Below, piece after piece: positions 55,906-64,000 of a DNA stretch of 64,000 nt (its first letter is position 1; each line of letters begins with the position of its first letter). Origin of the DNA: Spiroplasma attinicola (GTDB taxonomy: Bacteria > Bacillota_I > Bacilli_A > Mycoplasmatales > VBWQ01). The notes beneath the pieces were generated by a model. That model was not told the origin of the DNA. It made no database searches and worked only from the letters and a program-made list of their open reading frames with translations. The stretch is taken from the NCBI RefSeq assembly GCF_023509825.1, contig NZ_JAKQXY010000001.1, forward strand, positions 124,001 to 188,000. Direction: 5' to 3'. The translations under genes were made by a program, and so were the position numbers.

Positions 55906-58530
55906 TTACTTTTTATTTGATTTTATTATTTGTGGTTTTGTTAGTTCAAGATTGTCTTCAACTTCTGATTGAATTAAATTAGCTGCTTCTTCACTTTGAT
56001 TTTGGTGATTACCTGCATCTTTTGTAATCAAATCTGATTGATTTGATGCTTTATTTTCTTTCGCAACTCTTAAGTCTCATAAACAAATATTATTAGCACT
56101 AATAATTCCTTCAGCAATTGCCTTTCCTTGACCTTCATTAACACGAGTAACACCAACTTTATTAGCAGGAAAAATTGTTCATTTTTCTTTATTAGTTAAT
56201 AAATTAATATTAATCTTGTCATTGGCTTTAAAACTTGAAATTAAATTAACAATTTTTCTTTTTGGAAGATTAAGAACTTTTTGCCCTTTTGTTGTTCTTA
56301 CTGTCTGTTCTAAACTACTAAAACTAATTCTCTTAAAATGACCGGTTGCAGTTAAAATTCCATAAACATCATTACTATTTCCTGTTGCAGCGCCAATAAC
56401 TTTATCATTTAATCCTAAATTCAAAGCTTTAATTCCTCGAGCACTTAAACCTAAAACATTAATATTATTTTCTAAATATTTTAATGTAAAACCATCTTTA
56501 GTGCTTAAAACAATTCATTCTTTGCCATTAGTAAAATTAGCACTAACTAACTGATCATTAGGTTTTAAACCAATACATTTCATGGCGCGATTAAAACTTT
56601 TATCAGCAAAATTATTAATCATTACTCGTTTAATTAATCCTAATTGTGATACTAAAACTAAATAACAATTTTCTTGTTTAAAATTATTAACAATAGCACT
56701 AGCAACAATTTTTTCTGATGGCATTAATTTCACTAAAGTATTAATATGAATTCCAACATCTTTTCATTTACTTTCAGTTAATTTATAACCCGGAATAATA
56801 ACATAATTACCACGATTAGTAATTAATAACAAATTATCTAAATTATCAATTTTACCTTGACTAACAATAATATCAGTTGGCTTACGACCAAACTCCTTAT
56901 AATCAATATCAGTTTGGGCAATTGAACGATTATTAATTGCTTTAATTCAACCATCATAACTAACTGTAACAAATAATTCTAATTCTTTTAATGTTGCTTT
57001 TTCATCAATGACAATTTCTTTAATTTCACCAGCAATAACTGATCTTCTTGGTACTGAATACTTACCTTTAACTTGGTTAAAATGCTCAATAATTGTACTA
57101 TTTAAAACTTTTTTACTTTTTAAAATGTTAGTTAAATTAATAATCGCTTTTTCAATTGATGCCTTTTCTTCTAACAAAGTATTAACATCAGCAACCGTTA
57201 AACGATATAAACGTAAAGAAACAATTGCTTCTGCTTGTCGTTCTGTTAAATCAAATTCTTTAATTAATGAAGCACAAGCTAGACTTTTATTCTTAGCTGT
57301 TCTAATTACTTTAACAACTTTATCAATTGAATTTAAAGCAATAATTAAACCTTCAATAATTTCTAAACGTTTTTTTAGTTGTTTTAAATCATATTTACTT
57401 TTTCTTGTCACAACTTCAACTTGATGATTAATATAAAAATCTAATAATTGAATTAATGATAAAATTTGTGGCTTATTATTAGCAATTGCAACTAAGTTAA
57501 AATTATAATAAACTTGTAAATTAGTATTTTTAAATAAATAATTTAAAATCTCTTCAGCATGAGCATCATGAGTTAAATCAATAACAATTCTTAAACCTTG
57601 ACGATCAGTTTCATCTCTTACTTCTTTAATACCATGAATTTTATTTAAAGCACGAATATCATCAATTTTCTTAATTAAATCTTGTTTCACAACTTCAAAA
57701 GGTAATTCATGAATAACAATTCGATGATCTTTATTATTTTTTGCCTTTGTTTCAATCGTTGTTTTTGAACGAATAGCAATTTTACCTTTACCAGTTTTAT
57801 AAGCTGTTTTAATATGAGAAAGACCTTGAATAATTCCTCCAGTTGGAAAGTCAGGTCCCTTAATACCATTTCTCATAATTTCTGACAAAGTTGCTTCCGG
57901 ATTATTAATCCGATAAATAATAGCATTAATTACTTCTGCTAAATTATGTGGTGGAATATTCGTTGCCATACCAACGGCAATTCCTGTCGCACCATTAACT
58001 AATAAATTAGGGAAATATGAAGGTAAAACTACTGGTTCTGTTTCTGATGAATCAAAGTTAGGAATAAAATCAACAACATTTTTTTTCAAATCTTGTAATA
58101 ATAAATGAGCAATTGGGCTTAAACGTAATTCAGTATAACGCATCGCAGCAGGACTATCACCATCAATTGATCCTTTATTACCTTGCATATCAACTAATGG
58201 TAAATATAATTTTCATGGTTGCGCCATTCTAACAACTGCACCGTAAACTGGAGCATCACCGTGTGGATGATATTTACCAATTACTTCACCAACAACACGA
58301 GCAGACTTTTTATAAGGTTTATCAGCACTTAAATCTAAGTCATTCATTGCATAAAGAATTCGCCGTTGTACTGGCTTTAAACCATCACGAACATCAGGTA
58401 AAGCACGATCTAAAATAATATACTTTGAATAACGACTAAAAAGATTTCCTAATAAATAAGAAATTGAATAAACTAATAATTGTTCATCATGATTGCTTTC
58501 ATTAACTAAATCTTGATTATTAGTAGACAT
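55906..58530 (-). CDS. parC: DNA topoisomerase IV subunit A
   Basis: Decatenates daughter chromosomes with ParE. An 874-aa protein. The breakage-reunion domain starts [20 protein letters not shown] and has the quinolone-region [20 protein letters not shown]; the catalytic Tyr is in [17 protein letters not shown]. The C-terminal beta-pinwheel is more divergent, and the last 60 residues are polar ([18 protein letters not shown]). Called parC rather than gyrA because it is paired with parE. The ATG follows closely on parE. Confidence 0.93.
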
Positions 58531-58555
58531 TACTTTTCTTTTCCCTTCTTCTTAT

Positions 58556-60463
58556 TTAATTAAGATCTTCAACTTCAAAAGAAATATTTTTTTCAATTCA
58601 AGCTTTTCTTAAATCAACATCATCACCCATTAAAATTTTAAATTGTTCTTCAGCAATTTTGGCATCTTCAATTTGAACTTTAATTAATTTTCTTGTCTCA
58701 GGATTCATTGTTGTTTCTCATAATTGATCAGAGTTCATTTCTCCTAACCCTTTATAACGTTGAATATCATACTTACCTTTAACATTTTCTAAACCAATTT
58801 TTAAATCATTTTCAGTTCATAAATATTCATAACTATTATTAGCATAAGTAAGTTTAAACAATGGTGGTAAAGCCAAATAAAGCATTCCCGAAGTAATTAA
58901 ATCGCGCATAAACCGATAAAAGAATGTTAATAATAAAAGTTGAATATGAGCACCATCACTATCAGCATCGGTCATAATAATAACTTTATGATAATTAACT
59001 TCATCTAAATCAAAGTCTTTTCCAACTCCAGCACCAACAGCAGCAATAATCATATTAATTTCATCATTATTAAATAAATAAGCAACATTAGTTTTTAATG
59101 CATTAATAACTTTTCCTTTTAATGACAAAATTGCTTGATTGGCACGATTTCGTGCTGTTTTAGCACTACCACCAGCAGAAGTGCCTTCAACCAAAAATAG
59201 TTCATTTGCTTCAGGATTATGTTTTTGTGGTGGAATTAATTTCGTAATTAAAAATCTTTGATTTTCTTTATCTTGCTTTGTTAATTTTTCTCGTGCTTTT
59301 CTTAAAGCATTTCTAATGTCTCGTGCTTTAATTGCCTTATTAATAATTTGTTGTGCAACTTCAGGTTGTTCGTGTAATCAAAATGATAGTCGCTCATTAA
59401 CAATAGTTTCAACAGCAACTCTTGCTTCTGGTGTTCCTAATTTTGTTTTCGTTTGTCCTTCATATTGAATTAAACTTTCTGGAATTCGTAATGAAACAAT
59501 CGCTACTAATCCTTCGCGTAAATCATTTCCTTCTAAATTTTTATCTTTAGCTTTTAAGATTTCTTTACTACGAGCATATTCATTAATTGCTTTTGTTAAA
59601 CCACTTTTAAAACCAATTAAGTGACTACCACCATCAATTGTTTTAACATTATTAGCAAAACCAAGAATTGTGTCATTATTATCTTGACAATATTGCATAA
59701 CAATATCAACTTCAATATTATTTTGTTTACCTTTTAAGGTTAAAATTGGTGAAATTTTGTTTTTATTAACATTTAAATATTCAATAAAAGAAGATAAACC
59801 ATTATTATATTGAAATGTTGCTTCTTTCTTTGTTCTTTTATCAACTAATTTAATTGCTAAGTTATTAATTAAAAAAGCACTTTCTCTTAAGTGTTGCTCA
59901 AATAAATGATAATTTCAATCGCAACCTGAAAAGATTTTTTCAAAATCAGGTAAAAATTTAACGATTGTTCCGGTTTTATTAGTTTTACCAATTGTTTTTA
60001 ACGATTTAGCAACACGACCACCATTAGTAAATTTAATTTCACTAATTTTTTTATCACGATAAATTGTTACATTTAAAGATTTACTTAATGCATTAACAAC
60101 CGAAGCACCAACACCATGAAGTCCACCAGAACTCTTGTAACTATGATCATCAAATTTTCCACCAGCATGCAAGATTGTAAAAATTACTTCTGGTGTTGAT
60201 TTCCCAGATTTATGTTTTCCTGTTGGAACTCCGCGACCATTATCTTCAACTGTCACTGAATGATCTTGATTAATTGTCACATTAATATTAGTGCAATAAC
60301 CAGCAAGTGCTTCATCAATTGCGTTATCAACAATTTCTCACGCTAAATGGTGTAAACCATGAACATCAGTTGAACCAATATACATTGCTGGACGTTTTCT
60401 AACAGCATCTAAACCTTCCAAAATTTGAATTGATGATTCATTATAAATATTATTTTGTGGCAT
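58556..60463 (-). CDS. parE: DNA topoisomerase IV subunit B
   Basis: ATPase subunit, 635 aa. The GHKL site is [12 protein letters not shown] and [11 protein letters not shown], with [15 protein letters not shown]. The Toprim domain shows [15 protein letters not shown] and [20 protein letters not shown], and the tail [20 protein letters not shown]. The usual EGDSAGGSAK is EGTSAGG here; the catalytic Glu is kept. The start is [20 protein letters not shown]. parE, parC and plsY being neighbours is a known Firmicutes arrangement. Confidence 0.95.
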
Positions 60464-60624
60464 AGTATCCTTTCAATCTTTGCTTCAAAGTAAATTTTAA
60501 TTCTTAATAATTTTATCATAAACTCTTAGTAAGAATTATTTCAAAGAATAATTAACTTAATTAAACTTATTTGCTATAATAAAAATAAGTAATAACTATT
60601 AATTAAAGAAAGGCAAAAGAAAAA

Positions 60625-60777
60625 ATGAACTGAAAATTTTGAAAAAAATGAAAGAAAAATAAAGATGACAATTCTTCAAAAGACGAAAGTCAAGAAGAAA
60701 AAGAATCTGAAGAGCAAGAAGATATAGCAGATATAGAAGAAAATGAAGACGAAGAACAAGAAGACAATCAACAATAA
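60625..60777 (+). CDS. Short peptide with Trp/Lys head and acidic tail
   Basis: A 50-aa ORF, MNWKFWKKWKKNKDDNSS and then almost only Glu, Asp, Gln and Asn. AAAGAAAGG is upstream and three of the first nine codons are UGA-Trp, so it is invisible under the standard code. The head could bind membrane as an amphipathic helix; the tail is strongly negative. It lies 18 bp before a membrane protein gene on the same strand. Unknown function. Confidence 0.6.
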
Positions 60778-60795
60778 TAAAAAAGGAAATAAACA

Positions 60796-61206
60796 ATGTA
60801 CGCAGTAACATTAATTATCATTTTAATAATTGTTTTTGGATGAGCAATTGGCTTTACATGGGGTGGCGCGGTAATGTGTAAGAAAAATAATGCTGCCGGC
60901 ATGATTTTATGTTTTCTTGGTACAGGATTACTTGGATTACTAATTGGTTGAGTTCTTTTAAGTAAAGCAAGAGAAGCTGAAAACGAAAAACAAACCCAAG
61001 CAGAACAAGCAGTCCGAAAAGCACAAGACATTAAAAGAGAAGAAGCAAATAAAGAAGATAAAGAAGTTATTAAAGATTTATTAAAACAAAATCAAGAACT
61101 ATTAGAAGAATTAAAGAAAAAAGATAATAATACTATTAATGAATCATCTAATTCATTAATAGAAGATAGTAACGATGAAAATCAAGAAAATAGAAAAATA
61201 ATATAA
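60796..61206 (+). CDS. Membrane protein with coiled-coil tail
   Basis: A 136-aa protein with AAAAGGAAA before the ATG. Two spans (MYAVTLIIILIIVFGWAIGF and AAGMILCFLGTGLLGLLIGW) are followed by a charged helix (SKAREAENEKQTQAEQAVRK, EVIKDLLKQNQELLEELKKK) that is a clear coiled coil, ending in a polar Asn/Ser tail. It uses one rare TGG codon. Probably cotranscribed with the small Trp/acid peptide. Unknown function. Confidence 0.65.
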
Positions 61207-61220
61207 AATCAATTAAAATA

Positions 61221-61258
61221 AACTCGTGTTAAGATTTTCAACTAGCACGAGTTTTTTG
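61221..61258 (+). terminator. Intrinsic terminator
   Basis: Stem AACTCGTG / CACGAGTT with inner pairing (GTT / AAC), then T6, between the coiled-coil membrane gene and the SemiSWEET pair. Confidence 0.8.
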
Positions 61259-61278
61259 AAAAATCAAGGAGGAACATT

Positions 61279-61596
61279 TTGTCATCAACAGAAATTGCTA
61301 TTAAAGTACTCGGTTACTTAGCTAGTATTTGTATCCCATTAGCTTTTTTACCGCAAACTCTTAAAACTATTATTAAAAAAGAAACCAAAGGAATTTCAAT
61401 TATTTCCTATAGTATTTTTTTACTAGGTTGTATTGGTTTTTTAATCTTTGGAATTTATGCTAAAGATATTCCAATCATTATTTGTGAAGCAATTACTGGA
61501 TTTTTCACAATTATAATTTTAATCATCGCAACAATTAATATTATTAAGGCACGAAATAATCCACAAGAAGAACATAAAGAAGGAGAACAAAAATAA
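61279..61596 (+). CDS. SemiSWEET/PQ-loop transporter 1
   Basis: A 105-aa, three-span protein starting at UUG 61279 after AAGGAGG. The PQ motif is in PLAFLPQTLKTIIKKETKGI (TM1 and loop), followed by SYSIFLLGCIGFLIFGIYAK (TM2) and the third span ending IIATINIIKAR. SemiSWEETs dimerise to pass sugars; here the sugar is unknown. Its stop overlaps the next start by one base (TAATG), so the pair is coupled. Confidence 0.85.
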   Translation: MSSTEIAIKVLGYLASICIPLAFLPQTLKTIIKKETKGISIISYSIFLLGCIGFLIFGIYAKDIPIIICEAITGFFTIIILIIATINIIKARNNPQEEHKEGEQK

Positions 61597-61904
61597 TGCC
61601 TATCGCCATTCAAATAATTAATTACATTGGTGCATTTCTGATTTCAGTTGCCTTTTTACCACAAACATATAAACTAATAAAAACAAAAAATACCAAAGGT
61701 TTATCATGAATTTCTTATGTAATTTACCATCTTGGTTTAACTTTTTTCATTGTCTATGCTAGTTTTCAAGAAAACTGAGCTTTACTAGCAGCAAATGCTT
61801 TTGGTTGAATTGTTAATGCGATTTTATTAGGTTTAATTTTTTATAACATTTACAAAGTTAAAAAACTAAATAAAGCAAATAATAATGAAAATAATAATAA
61901 TTAA
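61596..61904 (+). CDS. SemiSWEET/PQ-loop transporter 2
   Basis: A 102-aa second half-transporter. AFLPQTYKLIKTKNTKGLSW carries the PQ motif, YVIYHLGLTFFIVYASFQEN is TM2, and TM3 ends FYNIYKVKKL; an Asn-rich tail follows. The ATG overlaps the stop of SemiSWEET 1, so the two chains are made in step and may form a heterodimer. Read through UGA-Trp codons. Confidence 0.85.
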
Positions 61905-61914
61905 ATAAAATTTT

Positions 61915-61933
61915 AGCTAGTAATTTACTAGCT
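61915..61933 (+). terminator. Intrinsic terminator of SemiSWEET pair
   Basis: Stem AGCTAGT / ACTAGCT with a 5-base loop, then TTTT, 10 bp past the stop. Confidence 0.75.
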
Positions 61934-62015
61934 TTTACTTTGTTTTTTTTATTGTATTTTGTCTTAATATTTTAATTTGTTATAATCTAAACGAGAATAA
62001 AAAAGGAGAAAATAA

Positions 62016-62744
62016 ATGCAACATATTAATATTTTGGGAACTTTCATTTTCATGATTATTGGTTATTTAATTGGATCATTTTCGCTTTCAATTATTGTTA
62101 GTAAAAAAAAGTTTAAAAGAGATGTACGAGAATATCACTCACATAATGCTGGAGCAACCAATTCAACAAGAGTTTTAGGTAAAAAATGAGGAATAATAAT
62201 TTTATTTGCCGATGGATTTAAACCAATGATTGCTGTTTTAGTTGCTTGAGGATTAACATTCATTCACATTGCAAATGCTAAATGAACACATTTATTTAAT
62301 GATGCTTTTGTTTATTATGCTGGATTTGGTTCAATCATTGGTCATTGTTGACCACTTTATTTTGGTTTTCGTGGTGGTAAAGGTGCTGCTTCATCATTAG
62401 GATTATTACTAATAATTAATCCAATTTATTTTGTTGTTGCTGTTGCTGCTTGATGAGCAATTCTTTATATTTGAAAAATGGTTTCATTATCATCAGTATT
62501 AATGGTCGGAATTGCCTTTGCGATTTCTTGAATTCCTCATATGCCAGTCAATGCTTATGTATGACCACATGATATACAATACAATATGATTAGTTGAATT
62601 ATTTTGTTAACTTGAATTGTTGTTATCATGCGCCATTGATCTAATTTAATGCGAATTTTCAATAAAACTGAACGAAAAGTAACAATGTTTGATCGCAAAA
62701 ATAAAAAAATTACAGAAGAAAAACAAAATAATAAAACAAAGTAA
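62016..62744 (+). CDS. plsY: Glycerol-3-phosphate acyltransferase PlsY
   Basis: Transfers acyl groups from acyl-phosphate to glycerol-3-phosphate, the first step of phospholipid synthesis, in the membrane. 242 aa. The three PlsY motifs are visible: GYLIGSFSLSIIVSK, EYHSHNAGATNSTRVLGKKW and GHCWPLYFGFRGGKGAASSL. About five to seven spans; the C-terminal 30 residues are basic (FNKTERKVTMFDRKNKKITE). AAAGGAGA precedes the ATG. Neighbour of parE/parC as in Bacillus. Confidence 0.95.
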
Positions 62745-62766
62745 TTTAAAAAAATATAAAAAAATC

Positions 62767-62802
62767 AATAACTCAGAATATTAATTCTGGGTTATTTTTT
62801 TG
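62767..62802 (+). terminator. Intrinsic terminator of plsY
   Basis: A 13-bp stem AATAACTCAGAAT / ATTCTGGGTTATT (one G-U pair) followed by T7. Confidence 0.85.
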
Positions 62803-62822
62803 CAAATTTTTAAAATTAATAT

Positions 62823-62849
62823 TGTAAAAAAATAAACTTTTCATATAAT
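62823..62849 (+). promoter_or_regulatory. Promoter for the downstream secreted peptide/membrane gene
   Basis: TTGTAA, 15 bases, TATAAT (62844-62849), a good match about 85 bp ahead of the MKKVL start. Confidence 0.55.
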
Positions 62850-62933
62850 AACATATGTAATCAATTGGGTAAGAGGAGATTAATTTTTTCTAGTTGATCT
62901 TAATAAATATTTTTATTAAAAACTGGAGGAGAT

Positions 62934-63136
62934 ATGAAAAAGGTTTTAGTACTTTAGTAAGTTTTATTTTAGCTTTAACTTCTGCAACTGGATGACTTAC
63001 ACCGCTTCTTAAACTAATTTCTGGTCTTTTTGCTACCATAACAAGACAAATGATTAATGCCGATAATGGCAAGGAGTGAAATGACAATGACCTTGGTTTA
63101 TTATTTGAAGAAAAATTTCCACTGAATAACATATAA
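62934..63136 (+). pseudogene. Frameshifted small secreted or membrane peptide
   Basis: GGAGGAG and ATG begin MKKVLVL, then a TAG. In the next frame the sequence continues STLVSFILALTSATGWLTPL and on to LLFEEKFPLNNI and a stop. Joined, the two would give a typical Spiroplasma-like signal (MKKVxSTLVSFILAL) and a 67-residue peptide. A one-base change in the TTTT run near 62944-62949 would restore the frame, so it is either a recent frameshift, phase-variable slippage, or a sequencing error. Confidence 0.5.
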
Positions 63137-63168
63137 TCAAAACAATATTTAGGGAAAGTAGGTTTACA

Positions 63169-64000
63169 ATGGGTTGATTTTCAATATGATTAGAAAGAAC
63201 CATCGGATTAGTAATTGGCAAAAAAAATGCAATTACAAAAGGAGAAATTGAAACAACAAGAAAAAAGTTAGATGCTATTCATAAATTACGTAGTACAAAA
63301 ACTGTAATTAAAAATAATTTTGATCTTAAACCAGCAATATTAAGATTATTATTTTTAGCTTATTGAATTGATGGCATTTTTTTGGTACTTAGTATTACCG
63401 CCAACATGTTTTATACTGGACTTTTTTTAGTTCTTGAAGCTTTTAAAATTAAAATATCTGGTGCTCCTGAAACTCCTATTAGAATTCCTTGAATTGGAAT
63501 TTTAATTATTAATCTTTTAGTAATCTTATTTTTTATTCACTGAATCAGTGACTGTTATAAACTATCATTAAGAGACAAATATCGTAATAATTATTTAAAG
63601 TTATTATGATTAGATACAATTACTTTAAATTTTTTTAATATTATTGCTAGTTTAATTTTTTTAAAAAATAAAAAGCCTATAACAAATATAAATCCAAAGC
63701 AACAAGAAATTAAACATTCTAATTTAAATTTCAAAGCAATTAAAGATTTCTCTAAAATTGAATTATTGATTTTATTATTTAATTTAATATTAATAATATT
63801 AGCAATTCCAATTGGATATTTTGTCTCAGTTAATATTATTAAATGAATTTGTGCATGCATTATTGTTCTAACTTTTACTTTTTTGCAAATTTGATCATTA
63901 TTAAAAATTACTGGAATAATAATTGTTCAAAAAATGCTTAAGAATTTATTAATTGATGATAATTATTATCTATTATTAACAATTATTCGTTTTTGAGGAT
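63169..64000 (+). CDS. Multi-span membrane protein (cut by window end)
   Basis: Open from the ATG at 63169 to the window edge (277 codons seen). The N-terminus MGWFSIWLERTIGLVIGKKN is followed by a charged helix (GEIETTRKKLDAIHKLR), then at least five spans (WIDGIFLVLSITANMFYTGL, IGILIINLLVILFFIHWISD, FFNIIASLIFL, LLILLFNLILIILAIPIGYF, and ICACIIVLTFTFLQIWSLL). No family recognised. AGGGAAAG lies upstream. It may be cotranscribed with the frameshifted peptide. Confidence 0.6.

Overview
This is very AT-rich DNA from a mollicute that reads UGA as tryptophan. Most conserved genes (topA, ribF, pdhA, parC, dnaJ, hrcA, mnmA) are open only when UGA is read as Trp, and TGG codons are very rare. Gene content points to Spiroplasma or a close relative: a complete pyruvate dehydrogenase operon, a HrcA/CIRCE heat-shock system, ClpB without its N-terminal domain, parE/parC next to plsY, many short membrane proteins, and families of repeat-built surface proteins. 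I see no tRNA, rRNA, CRISPR array or intact insertion sequence.

Layout. 1-6 kb: housekeeping on the minus strand (ribF, truB, topA, rnhB) beside an APH/choline-kinase-like gene. 6.1-13.2 kb: three tandem paralogous surface proteins (787, 730 and 714 aa), each with one membrane anchor and about seven to eight degenerate 80-residue beta-rich repeats. 13.3-16.6 kb: ribosome/tRNA operon rpsP-khpA-rimM-trmD-rplS-rbgA. 16.9-22.9 kb: one unknown plus-strand gene, then pdhA-pdhB-pdhC-lpd. 23-28 kb: a secreted-protein/membrane-protein pair followed by a decayed second copy, a zinc alcohol dehydrogenase and a surface protein. 28-35 kb: hrcA-grpE-dnaK-dnaJ and clpB, with a CIRCE at hrcA and a diverged CIRCE-like palindrome at clpB.

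35.2-49.8 kb is an accessory region between core genes. It holds a five-gene plus-strand operon of membrane and lipoproteins ending in two recently homogenised paralogs. It also holds a two-gene unit of a coiled-coil protein and a 1067-aa SF1 helicase fused to a restriction-like nuclease domain. A DEAD-box helicase with a duplicated tail follows. Then comes a compact structured RNA plus terminator directly upstream of a DUF3800 protein. The RNA/DUF3800 unit and the helicase-nuclease unit are the best candidates for little-described defence or toxin-antitoxin-like systems.

49.8-64 kb: mnmA, an amino-acid permease, a small unknown gene with a start-less ORF ahead of it, acetolactate decarboxylase, a TauE/SafE-like transporter, parC and parE. 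After these come a tiny tryptophan-rich/acidic peptide, two overlapping SemiSWEET transporters, plsY, a frameshifted secreted peptide and a membrane protein cut by the window edge. Almost every transcription unit ends in a clear AT-rich hairpin terminator, often shared by convergent genes.
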